Of a stretch of 64,000 nucleotides of DNA, positions 10,025 to 20,784 are shown piece by piece. The notes under the pieces are model-generated. The model had not been told where the DNA came from. It searched no databases and saw only the letters and a program-made list of their open reading frames with translations. The stretch spans positions 706,658-770,657 of the forward strand of contig JAKOGI010000108.1 of assembly GCA_029747015.1 (NCBI GenBank), given 5' to 3'. The position numbers were made by a program, and so were the translations under genes. Each line of letters starts with the position of its first letter. Position 1 is the stretch's first letter. The DNA comes from Carnegiea gigantea. Lineage: Eukaryota > Streptophyta > Magnoliopsida > Caryophyllales > Cactaceae.

Positions 10025-10700
10025 AAATCATATTTCAATCAAAGAGTAAGTATGCATGTGAAATGATGGAAGAAGATCTAGAAATAAAATACTGTGAATA
10101 TGATGTGGGAGAAGTTAATCTCATTAATTGAGAAAATATCCTTAAGCATAACAAAGATAGAAAGTATAGATATATCCATCTTGGAAGTGTCCAAGTGCAG
10201 GTTACTTCTTTATAGTATTATAACAAAGATATTGATCTTTATACTTTACTTTGTGATATCAAGCATACCAAATTTAATAATCAAATTATTACAGGGATTA
10301 AGACCAATTTATGCAATGGATCAATAAGGTTTAATTGCCAACCTAGATATATATTTTGTAAGCCTAAAATATGAATTTGCAAAAAACTTCATATCCCTTA
10401 AGATACAAACAGTTGGGATGGACATGAAAAGAGAAGGATACTCATTACGGATATTTTGGAAAGTAATCTACAACCTAGATAATACAATAGATCCAATGAC
10501 TAAGAAACAATGATAGGGTAGAAAAATTTGAAAGTCCTACGCCAATGCAAAAATTCAAAGGAAAAAATCCAATCCATAGGAGTAGGTCTTGAATATCTAG
10601 CTTTATCAATCCCACAAAATCAATAAAAAAAATGTAATAAAATTGATGCGAAAGGTAAAATAACCATTAAATCTCAATTATTAAGAGCATAAGTGCAAGA
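10025..10700 (+). pseudogene. Movement-protein-like remnant of copy 2
   Basis: It aligns to the MP-like region of copy 1, with the same order of strands and a recognisable D-Ile-Lys-His-Thr-Lys segment at the conserved Asp. TGG is kept near 10455 where copy 1 has TGA. Stops and small indels break it. It again follows the CP knuckle, confirming the CP-MP order in an independently decayed copy. Confidence 0.62.
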
Positions 10701-12279
10701 TCAAAATGGAGAAAAGGATCTTCGATAGCTAAGTAAGTGCTTAATGAAAATGATACAAATAGTATGACCAATGAATAATATTCACAATAAATGGTCACTC
10801 AGTTACCACTGATAAATTAAGTAAAGTTTACACTCATCAAAAAATTGAGTTTACACGCAACTAGTGTGGTGAGAAAATAATAGCTACACAACGTGAGATA
10901 GAACTAACAATCTCACTACTTGAGTTATACATTAAAGAGCAGATTGCAGAATAATGAAAGCAATTATGCAAAAAACTCTACCATAACAATCCTCTTAAAT
11001 TTTGGGATAAAGATAAGATCTTTGTAAAAAATCACTTTGTTAAATCCTAACACTGTTATTCGAGTTAAATAAATGGTGTATATACACAAGGATATCCAAG
11101 AATTTGATAATTAAATCAAAGAGCTTTTGGATAAAGGATTAATCAGAAATAGTAAGAGTCCTCATACCAGCCCCGCTTTTATGGTAAGAAATCATGCAGA
11201 AAAGAAAGAAGGAAAAGCTAGGATGGTAATCAATTGTAAAAAGGTTAACGATAATACTTCCTTTGATAGTTATTATATTTCTAACAAAATAGTTTGTTTA
11301 ATGGATTCAAAGAGCCTCTTGGTTCTCAAAACTGGATTGCAAAAGCGGATATTGGTAGATAAAAATAAATGCAGAAAGCATTTCTCTAGCTGCTTTTAGT
11401 GCCTCTCAAGGACATTATGAATAGATAGTAATGCCATTTGGCCTTAAAAATACGCCCCAAATATTTCAATGGAGAATGGATAAAATCTTCAAGGACCTTA
11501 ATCACTACTATCTAGTTTACATCGACGATATCCTTATCTTTTCCAAAACCATAGAATAGCACAAAGATGATACCTTAGCTGTCACCCAAAGATGCATTGA
11601 TCGTGGTATTATTCTTGGTAAGAACAAATGCATTTATACTGAACAAGAAATCGAGTGTTTAGGTCAAGAGATAAAAGTTGGACAAATTATCCTACAAGAA
11701 CATATTCTAGAAAAAATAGAAATTTAACTGAAAAGATTGAAGATAGGAAGCAATTAGAAAGGTTTCTTGGATGTCTTACCTATGCTTCAGACTTCATTAA
11801 AGATCTAGCTAAATTGAGAAAATAATTGCAACAAAAACTTAAGAAAGAAGTAAATTGGGCACGGACCCCTAATGATTCAAAGATTGTTCAGAACTTAAAA
11901 AAGATGTGTAAAATTTTCCCGTTCTTAGTTTTCTTAATGAAGGAGATGATTTAATTCTTGAGACAGACGCCAAAAATGAGCACTAGAGTGTAGTACTCAA
12001 AATCAAAGAAGGAGAAAAACTCTATAAATATTGCAATGAAAGTTTTAATAAAGCTGAATGCAACAACTTCATGATAGAAAAAGAAATCCTTGTAGTCATG
12101 AGGGGAATCCAAAAGTTAATCTTTTTAGCCCCAAACTCTTTTTTTATTCGAACTGATTACAAAATAATATTTGGTTCTGTCATTAAAAAAAAGTATGGCG
12201 TAGCCAGTTTATCTTCTTTATTCAACATATACAGGAATTGAAAAATTCTCTGCAGATAGTTGAACTCGATAACTCACCA
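10701..12279 (+). pseudogene. Protease-deleted RT and RNase H remnant of copy 2
   Basis: The sequence jumps near 10770 from the linker before the protease to the linker after it, removing about 500 bases and the DSG motif. RT resumes near 11070. An open piece at 11127-11399 has the KSPHTSPAFMV motif, and a YIDD equivalent lies near 11518-11529. Stops TAG 11356 and TAG 11557 are at the same codons as in copy 1. RNase H follows to about 12279 with a KKEILVV-like Glu segment, and loses part of its C-terminal half near 12180. Confidence 0.8.
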
Positions 12280-13341
12280 ATGGTGATCATTAGAGTAGAA
12301 CTCCTGTTGGAAAAGGAGAAAATCCAAAAAGAAATGTCATTACTGATAGAACGGTTTTCTCTTTATAGTAGAACCCTTATGGATATTTTGAAATTCCATA
12401 CAAAAAGTAGATAGTGCTTTGGTCTGCAGTCTTCAACCTATCTAATAGTACAAAGATTCAGCTTTCTAAAGTTAGAAATGAATTTCCTAAGGTCTCCTAA
12501 TGATATTCAATAAAAAATAAATTCTCGTGTTCAAGAAAAATGATTTAACGGCTGGTATGGAGCCCACATCGATTACTATCATAATTATTCTTATGATATC
12601 TGGGAGTCATGGAGTACTAATTGTTTTTAAGGACAGATCTAGAGTCGGTGATGTTAGATTTTTAGCAAATTCAATCTCTCCAGATGACCCCATCATGAAA
12701 GCCTGAGAATATGGAATAGTAGCTTTCCTCATGGAAATCCCAAATCCAATGTTCCCATGCTTCTTAAGACTAATCAAGTTTCAACAATGCATGTTTAAAA
12801 GGATCAATTGAATTCTCACATCTCCCGACGGTCCAACAAAAATTTCGTACAATACAAGCCTATATGTCGAGGTAGATTGCGCGGTAATTGGTTATGAAAC
12901 TGGAAAAGCAAACTAATCCATTATCTTGTTCAATTAGTTGGTTTAGACAATCCCAATAATCAACAACAAGAATCGTTTCTAGAACGATAAGAAGTGGTTA
13001 GTGATCCTACTTTAGCAAGATCTATTAATTTTTACAATATGTATTATCACATATGGGCATTAATTGAACAAAGAAAAACACTAATGCATTACAAGAACAC
13101 TACTTTCATTTATCATAATGATCTCAGCAAATATATGAAGGTAAAAGGAGCTACTTTAGAAGATGTCTTTGATTATCTCTTTGATGTTGGAGCTGAAAAA
13201 TTCTTATCAAAAAAAGGAAAGAAATATCTTCCTGAATTATTTGAAAGATGGGATCCATAGCATCTTCAAGTTGATGAAAATTTTGATGATTATCTGGATA
13301 ATGATGGACTGAAAAACTTTATTGGAGATGAAGGCATGTAG
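12280..13341 (+). pseudogene. ORF4 remnant of copy 2
   Basis: The start context CCAATGRTGATCAT is shared with copy 1. ATG 12280, the open piece 12994-13260 and a final TAG at 13339-13341 lie in the same frame, giving about 353 codons with internal stops. The aromatic-rich middle and acidic C-terminal part align with copy 1. Some positions that are stops in copy 1 are sense codons here, for example TGG opposite TGA 5421. Function is unknown. Confidence 0.6.
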
Positions 13342-13537
13342 AATCACAATATGGATGATAAGTTTTGTCAGCTTTAAGGGCTCTAAAAAGCTATTGCACC
13401 ATTATTATACTATTTGGTTAAGTATCAAGTTAGTAAAATAATGTAGTCTACTGTAGCCATGTGAGGGCAACTATAGACATGTGAAAATATCATTGTCTAC
13501 TGTAGCGATTAGGGCATCATATGTAGTCCATCTTCTC

Positions 13538-13544
13538 TATAAAA
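13538..13544 (+). promoter_or_regulatory. TATA box of copy 2
   Basis: TATAAAA lies at the position equivalent to the copy 1 TATA box, after ORF4 and a stretch resembling 'tactgtagccatgtg' repeats that both copies share. Confidence 0.6.
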
Positions 13545-13705
13545 GGATAGACTTAATGTTGAGAAGGGGCGTAGTTATTTAATCATACTTAAGCAAAAGA
13601 GAAATTGGATTTTCCATTTCTCTATGAGCAAGCATCCCTGATGATCTTAGCAGCTTAAGTCCTTCTTTAATTTTTTCATTGTAATATTTCCACTTTCAAA
13701 CTTTC

Positions 13706-13711
13706 AATAAA
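13706..13711 (+). terminator. Poly(A) signal of copy 2
   Basis: AATAAA in TTTCAATAAAAGAAG lies about 165 bases after the TATA box, identical in context to copy 1. Confidence 0.6.
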
Positions 13712-14185
13712 AGAAGTTTCCTAGTAAGAAACGTTATTCAATTGAACCTTATGTCTTAAACATTATAATTTATTGATTAAAGTCTCACTATTTTTTAAAT
13801 TATAAAACTTGATTAGTGACAACAGTCTATGGTAGAAAAAAAAACAGATCTGTATTATGTCTGATTTAAGGAAGGTGTGGTTGAGATTAGCAATCTCTGT
13901 ACACTAGAAGCTAGAGGAACGTCAGGGTTCAGTGCCGACTAAATTTAGGTAACGGTCAAACTTGTCTAATTAAGCTTTATTATTTTGCTAAGTATGGTGG
14001 GTCTATAATCACAGAAAATATAATAAAAAGTTCAAAATTTCTAAAAGTTTCAAGCCAAAATAATAATAAAAAGAACCACAAAATCACTTCCCTCAAACCT
14101 GGAGGGACCAAAAAGTTCATTTTCCTATTTTATGGACCTAATAATTCAGACACCAAAGTTGGAGGTACCGAAATGTTAATGATTC

Positions 14186-14740
14186 CCCTTCAAATTGGAG
14201 GGTGAAACAATCCTCAATTTGGACAAAATTGAGTAATGTGATAAACCAAGGAAGTGGTTTAGTGAGGATATTAGCAAGTTGTGCTTTAGTAAGGTACATA
14301 ACTAAGGCTGATGAGACCTTCCCTATGTTTTTGTCACATAAAATATCAGTCTATCAATATGTGTCTAGTTCTCTCAGGAAAACAGGATTCTTGGCAATGT
14401 ACATCTGCCTAGTTATCACACTTGATAGGTATGGGGACAATGGAGGTAACTGTAAGCTCATGTAGAAGCCTGTTCATCCAAGCCAATTTAGCCACATCTT
14501 TGCTCAAACTTTTATACTCAATATATGCTAAAGAAAGAGACATTATAGTTTGTTTCTTTGATTTCTAGGAAATCCGTACTCCTTTAAAGAATACAATAAA
14601 GCCAATAATAGATTTTCTACTATACGGACATGCAGCTCAATTTGCATCAAAGTAGGCAAACATATCAAAGTTAGGCTTGTTGAGGAGAATACCAAGAGAA
14701 AATGTTCCTTTAAGGTATCTCAGAAAATGTAATGTTGCCT
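14186..14740 (-). pseudogene. Copia RNase H remnant
   Basis: Reading the minus strand, a PIPIKCDN motif is followed by an ERTRHILIDI motif and then LANILTKPL, the standard end of copia RNase H. A purine tract resembling a polypurine tract (TTGAAGGGGAATC) sits at the end. Stops interrupt it, for example after CDN. The plus-strand open frame at 14202-14465 is its antisense shadow. Confidence 0.75.
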
Positions 14741-16000
14741 AAAAATGTTGTTTTTAGGGAACTTGTAAAAATTTGGCTTAGATGTTGAATTGAGAAGGTA
14801 ATCCCAGGCCTAATGTGCTAAGAATTGACATTGAGTTTTCTCACCAGTTTCGTATACAAAGTTGGATCATCTAATAAATTGCCTTGGTGTGGACGTAACT
14901 TGGCATTGCATTCCAGAGGATAAGTTACATGACTTCCCTATAAGCAATCAGATTCCTTCAATAAGTATAAGATAAACTTTCTTTGTCTTAGACCTTGATC
15001 CAATTGAAGTATTTCTATCCTAACAAATTCATGAGCAAAACCCAAACCTTCAATCTTACAAGTTTCAGAGGCTATCTCAACCTCATCATCACTAGTCAAA
15101 CGAATGGCATTAACATGAACTGCAGGAAATGTCATTGAATCTTTGTCCTTTTTACAAAAGATAGAGTAGTTATTTTATGAATGTTGATAACCTGTGTTGT
15201 GCAAGACTTCATTCAGCTTTGCATATCACTGCCTAGGCGCTTGTTTAAGGCTAAAAAGAGATTTTCTTAATCTACAAACAACATTGGGAATCTCTATGTG
15301 GACACTAGGGGATATTTTCACATATATATTTCTTCATGTAAATCTCCATGAAGAAAGGTAATGTTTACATCCAATTGACGTAGATATCAACATTTCTTAC
15401 TAGCAAAAGTCACAAGGACTCTAATAGCCATAATCATGACTTTAAGAGAAAAGGCTTTAATATAATCAACGCCTTCTTTTTGACTGAATCCTGGCTTTGA
15501 ACGTTTCGATATTTCTATTTGCTTTGTGCTTAGCTTTGTAAACTCCTTTGCATGCTATAGGTTCCTTTCCTTGGGGAAGGGAAACTATGTCCCAAGTTTA
15601 CATATCATTGAGAGCTTGTAACTCCTTTTGTAGGGGATGTTGCTAACTAGGATAAGAGGCAATTTGACCATAGTTTTGAAGCTATATAGTCTCACTTCAA
15701 GGAATTACTAGCTATTATGAAGACAAACTGTGCACAAGCACAACAGGTGGTGCAAAGCTAATATTGGTGAGAGTGCTAAAACAATATGAATCTAATGTGG
15801 AAACTATAGGTACAATGCACTTAATCTTTCAAATATGAAGGTAGCTCATGTGACCTGAGTAATCTTCTAAGATTTGGGGCATGATCTTGAGATTAGCAAG
15901 GAGGGACTTCTTAAGTAGATAGGGCGATATAATGAGGTTGTAATAAATATGTGTTATGATCGTTGGTAACTTCTAAACTCAGAGAGAATGACATATGCTA
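14741..16000 (-). pseudogene. Copia reverse transcriptase remnant
   Basis: The N-terminal RT segment QALNDM.TWDIVSLPQGKEP with CKGVYKAKHKAN lies near 15530-15640. The C-terminal segment with QRKFILYLLKES lies near 14938-14980. Between them the usual YVDD is not recognisable, only LTSDDE near 15090. RVT_2-type RT of Ty1-copia is the family. There are several frameshifts and stops. Confidence 0.72.
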
Positions 16001-16088
16001 CTGATAGGTAGTGAAAAAAGGAAAAATGCATTCATAAAAAATAACATCCGTGGATGCATAGAACTTGTGAGTTGTGATAATCATGAGT

Positions 16089-16725
16089 TTATAAGCCTTT
16101 TTCTATCAAGAACCCTAAAAACACACATGGTATAACCCTTGACTGGAATTTATCCTTGCCTTGCTTGCAGGTTGTCATATAGCAAAAACAATGAAAGACC
16201 GTTGAATGGCCATAGGAAAAAGGCTTTCCATAGAGCAATTCAAAAGGAGTCTTGTCGTGAAGTAAAGGAGTTGGTATCCTATTGATAAGATATATGACTG
16301 TCAATACACATTCTTTCCAAAACTTAAGTGGCAAAACTGAATTAAAAGGCCTCTTGAAACGTCAAGTAGATGCTTATGTTTCCTTTCCACAACTCTATCC
16401 TACTAAGGAGTTTGAATACAACTTGTTTGATGAATGATTCTTGATTAAACAAAGAAATCTAAAGTTGCATTGTTAGTACTTAATTCTAGTGTATTATCAG
16501 ACCTGATGATCTTGACAACTATAGCAAACTATGTCTGAGCTATGTGAACAAAAGACTTGATCAAGCCTAAGGCCTTATGTTTGGCGAGCATCGAATGAGA
16601 CCAAGTAGCTCCGGTGAACTCATCTACTATTGACAAGAAAAACATGTGGCCTGTGTGTGCTCTAGTGTGATATGGCCTTAAGTGTTAACATACACTAGTT
16701 TAAAATGAGTAATAGTAGACATAGT
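16089..16725 (-). pseudogene. Copia integrase core and C-terminal part
   Basis: The open minus-strand piece at 16089-16334 reads LKFWKECVLTVIYLINRIP, then TPFELLYGKP, then CVFLGF, the standard copia integrase C-terminal region. Upstream, 16370-16720 holds the catalytic core with FFLSIVDEFT (first Asp) and IIRSDN (second Asp). The piece begins with an FKLVYVNT segment directly at the hAT-like insertion. Integrase would join element ends to host DNA. Stops make it inactive. Confidence 0.82.
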
Positions 16726-17177
16726 TAGGGGTGGGCAACGAGTCGGGTACCCATTGGTCAAATGGATCGACCCATTTAAAATAGGGTTAATAAAGGGTCG
16801 AATCAATAATGGGTTGGGTCAATAATGGGCCAGCCCATTAAAGCATATTAAGGGGCTAGACCGGGTCGGCCCATTAATGGCCCATTTAATAACCCATTCC
16901 ATACTAACTTACATGCTACAATTAGTTAAATTTATTACCAACACTTTATACATAACAATAATTATTATGCATAGTTTTTTTGTGCAAGTTTGTTCGATTT
17001 TAGTACGTGCTAAAAGCGAGTCGTTAATGGGCCGATGCGACCCGGCCGAACTTATTTCTCTATATAAAAGGCCCAACCCAACCCAAATCATTAATGGGCC
17101 GACCATGATTCAACCCTTCCCACTTCATAAATGGGTCGACCATAGCCCAACCTGACGTAGTCCATCGCCCATGCCTA
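16726..17177. mobile_element. Non-autonomous hAT-like element (MITE size) inside copia integrase
   Basis: The ends TAGGGGTGGGC and GCCCATGCCTA form an 11 bp inverted repeat with two mismatches. The flanks gacatagt and gatgtagc could be an 8 bp target duplication with three transition differences. The 452 bp body has no gene and is filled near both ends with short motifs such as GGGTCGGCCCATTAAT and AATGGGCC on both strands. The copia reading resumes on each side. TIR start and 8 bp duplication suggest hAT; the family is inferred. Confidence 0.6.
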
Positions 17178-17640
17178 GATGTAGCACTAGAAGAAAATAA
17201 CAATCTTTATTGTTTTGCTCTTGGACAAACATCACAAGACATGTCACAACTTACATTGAAAATTGAATCTATGTGCAAAAGTTTCATCTTAAAAAGAGTT
17301 ATATGTCTCAACATCTTATGCCAAACACGCATCATAATTTAGTATTTTGAGGCGTTATTACAACAAATATATAAACTACGTTTAGAGGAAACTCATTTTT
17401 ATGTTTCTATAAGCTTCATGTCCTTTATTAGCCTTTTGTCTAGGGTATATATTCCAAAAATCTCTTTACCAACAACCACTAGCCTCTTCAAAAACAGGCC
17501 CTATTATACTTTTGTATCCTCTGAGAAAATAACTTTTGCAGTCCAATTATTTAGCTAAATTCCTAATGGATAAGAGATTACATTGGAAGTTAAGAACCAG
17601 TAGAACATAATCAAGTTCAATGGTGTTACTCAATCTTGAC
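17178..17640 (-). pseudogene. Copia pre-integrase region
   Basis: Minus-strand translation gives a CDVCPRAKQ motif, the CPxxK hallmark of the GAG-pre-integrase zinc region, adjoining the hAT-like insertion. Upstream, near 17400-17560, lies a segment with DCKSYFLRGYKS. Several stops are present. Confidence 0.7.
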
Positions 17641-17900
17641 TTGCCATAGTGGGCAACATGAACCAAAAAATTATTTAGCAAGGATACTATTAGAGGACAA
17701 TTAACCAGCTTTAGATCATCTAAGGCATTATCATCAAAGTCAAATGATCACTCACACTAGAATCTAAAATCCAAGATCCAACCTGTAGGATGCAAGAGCA
17801 AGAAATAGGATGAGAGGAAAAAGTCATCAATGCATATAGGATAATACATGCCTTATTAGCAGTAGCTGTCCTATGACTGTTCATGTTGTCATCTTTTGAA
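17641..17900 (-). pseudogene. Copia protease remnant, cut by CACTA element 1
   Basis: The minus strand reads GSWILDSSVSDHLT, the copia WIxDSGASxH protease motif with Gly changed to Ser. Upstream, toward 17900, lies a short gag-protease linker that stops abruptly at the CACTA terminus. Confidence 0.75.
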
Positions 17901-18330
17901 CACTACAAAATAACCCGCGTTTAGAAACTGAAAAATTCGATTTCAAAATCTAAAAAATTGGTTTCAAAGCGCTTTTTAAAACTGAATCGAAACCGAATTG
18001 CATCAGTTTCTGGAGTAGCAGTCTCTAAATAGTTTTGATACCGAATTTTTATTGGTTTCAAAAATTAAAACCATTATGGGGTTCAGTTTCAAAATTTCGA
18101 AAACAAATTCTGATTCCAAAAATTTATCGGTTTCAAAATTTTGAAACTAAATTTCCCTAATCAGTTTCAAAATCTTGAAACCGAATTTGGCCATTCAGTT
18201 TCAGAATATTGAAACCGAAGTTGGCCATTTAGTTTTAGAATACTAAAACTGCATTCGCTATTTAGTTTCAGAATATTGAAACTGACTTTGCCCATTGAGT
18301 TGATATTTGGTTGTGTTGTATTGAGGATTG
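17901..18330. repeat. Left TIR and subterminal repeats of CACTA element 1
   Basis: After the TIR, a motif of the type GTTTCAAAATTTTGAAAC recurs on both strands with AACTGAAT or CCGAATTTGGCC neighbours, about a dozen times. Such arrays are the binding sites for the TNPA-like protein in En/Spm elements. Confidence 0.75.
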
Positions 18331-18795
18331 CAATCAAATTAAAGCTTTAATTTTGGCTTGAACACCTGCTTACATTTCAATATTTTCAGTTTGCCCATTC
18401 AGTTTGTTTGGGTTGTACTGAGAATTTGCCCACTTAGTTTCTATATTTTCATTTGGTCATTGCCATCTAGGCATACACCAATTAAGCTCAGCACCTGCTT
18501 GCATTTCAGACCACAACGAGAGCACCACATATGCTCAAACATTTACAATTAAAGCATAAATGATCATAGTATAGCCTTTTCTACACAGTGATGTTTACAA
18601 ACCCCAAAGTCTAGCTAGCTTTAACCAGCACCTATTTGGTATATATGTGCATTTCCAGAATCCAAAAGCATGATTGATGTGCAACTGTAATGTGCAGCCT
18701 GTGCTGTGTAATGTGCAGTCTGTGCTGTGAAGAACTCACGGATGAGTACATCAAATTGACGACTCTTGCAATTATGACATGAGCTTCATTTGGGC

Positions 18796-20567
18796 TTACA
18801 TGGCTAGTAGCATTTGTCTTTGCTCCTCCATCATCTTTTGTTGCTTCTCTAGTTGGTGGCGTTGCTCCACCATCATTCGTTGTTGGTTCTCCACAGACTG
18901 ACGCTGCTGTTGTAGTTCATTTTTCGTGGAGTTCAACTCGGCCTTTGTCGAACCTAGCTCATTTTGGAGCTGCGAGCCGATAGAAGGGGTGTATGAAGGT
19001 TTTATAGAACAGATCCCAGCAGTAGGCCTCTTGTAGAAATATTCTGCAACATTGCCTAATCCATAAATAGTGCCCTTTTCAATCCATCCCCCAGTTGCCT
19101 CAAGGAAAAGGCCATCATCTTCCTAGGACGCGGGCACTTGTTTTACAGCCTTAAGTGTTTGATACTTGTCCTGAAATTATGAATGCAGAAATTTTGTAAA
19201 TAAATTAACTTGCTTCGTCTTTTGTATACCAAATATTCAATAGTAATAAATTTCAATCAAATGCACCAGTTACTAAGCACCTAGGGTCAAGAGCACGGCA
19301 GTTACTCCACTGGACATCCAAAAATGGGGTCAAGACCACAAATTCTGTGTAGAGATGGTCGTACAAACAATGAAGGAAGAACTGGTCAAAAAATAGTGCT
19401 CAGACATGAGGGGAGGCTGCTGTCATCACCTTTGTCCACTAAGGGCTATGCCACTGGCCTCAATAATCAACTATAAAAGAAAAAATATACTCATGGAAAG
19501 AGTCAAATCCATCAGAACAATGAAGAAAGAACTAGTCATACAAATAGGCAAGTTCAATTTTCAAAGCAAGATAAATATAGCATATATTCATTGAGTAGCA
19601 AATTGGCATCTGATCAATTGGCCAGAGTATAATAGTGAATGTAACAAGCATGCTACAGTTTTTCCGAGAATAAAAATTGACTTCCAGTTCCACTGAAGTA
19701 GTAGCGTAAAACTGAGCTCTAAGAAAAATAGGCTCCTTACAGTGTTCACAAATCAAATGAGGCTTTCATTTGTCAGTCAAGACACCATGGATTTGTACAG
19801 TAGTAATCATCTGATCAATTAAATTTGATATACAAGTGAAATTACGCACTTTATGACACATCTTCTCATATTTTGCACCCATTCAAGAATGTTCTCACGT
19901 ATGCAAACAACTGACACAAGCAATAGCAAGGAAAAGGACAAACGCATCTAAACCAAAAAAGTGAAATGCAACCTAAAATGCATAGAATTTCACATGGTCT
20001 GGGGTCTCCCTCCAACATGTATAAGGAGCTCTGTAGTAGCTTTTGATACTTCTAGTGACTTGACGGGATCAAACCTATTAAAATAAGGTAAACTTAAATA
20101 ATTTAAAGTAACAAATGTTATTCACGAATGCAATAGATACCAAACAAAAACAAAAAAGAGAAATGAAACGTTTAGATAAACACTTTAAAACCACTTAGTT
20201 TCTTTTGCTGCTAGAAAAGGAATGCTTGTGTGGTTAAAAAAACACAAGCAAACAAATGCAAATAAACCACTTCAAAACTACTTAGCCAAACTTAAAAAGC
20301 AAGACAGTGCAATTCTTGAACATGAGAAGAAAATTTTGATTATAATAACGAAGGACCTTCAGGAGAAAGAATCTGTGGAACACTTAAGTTACTTGTTCCA
20401 TCAGAAGGGCTATGGGATAAGACAACCATTTCTATTGTGGACTGATTCTTAGCAGAATTCATCAATGCATTATGGTTGTAACCACCCTCAACATCTGTAG
20501 CACTTGTACCTTATTGTCTATCTCGACCAAACATTGAAGTAGATTCCAATTGTGAATTAGATGCCAT
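18796..20567 (-). pseudogene. TNPA-like gene (Transposase_24 family) of CACTA element 1
   Basis: A start ATG at 20567 opens a Ser, Asn and Gln-rich exon broken by a TAA after 18 codons. Downstream pieces near 19960-20090 and 19270-19400 look like spliced exons. The last exon at 18796-19150 encodes EATGGWIEKGTIYGLGNVAE, then a Gln/Glu-rich coiled coil with repeated RQ, QQR and EEQR, ending at a stop. This resembles the Ptta/En/Spm Transposase_24 family, whose members bind subterminal repeats. Its position after TNP2 on the same strand fits the usual two-gene layout. Exon limits were not resolved. Confidence 0.62.
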
Positions 20568-20784
20568 TTGGAAAACTATTAGCACACAAGAAGTTATATA
20601 ACGAAAAATATTATAATAAATACTAGTGAACTTGCCATTGAAATATATATAGCTGTTTTGACAAATATCCAAACTTACATATAATATAACAAAGGGAAAC
20701 ATACGAGCAGCAAAACTAATTAAATCATCAATTAGTCATAATCTTCTACAAAATAAACACATCATCAAAAACTAGTTTGTTTTG

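Larger units (their letters stand above)
7965..14015 (+). mobile_element. Endogenous pararetrovirus, copy 2, more decayed
   Basis: It is collinear with copy 1 in the same orientation, from the leader upstream of the primer site through to a shared end at ATCACAGAAAATATAAT. By eye identity is roughly 80-85 percent. It is about 700 bases shorter, mainly because most of the protease region and the end of the zinc knuckle are missing. It carries frameshifts as well as stops, unlike the 3' half of copy 1. The two copies form a tandem array, a common form for integrated pararetroviruses. Confidence 0.87.

Noticed and set aside
16877..17155. 92-residue plus-strand frame
   Set aside because: It lies inside the hAT-like non-autonomous element and shows no motif; its composition follows the repeated GGCCCA motifs.
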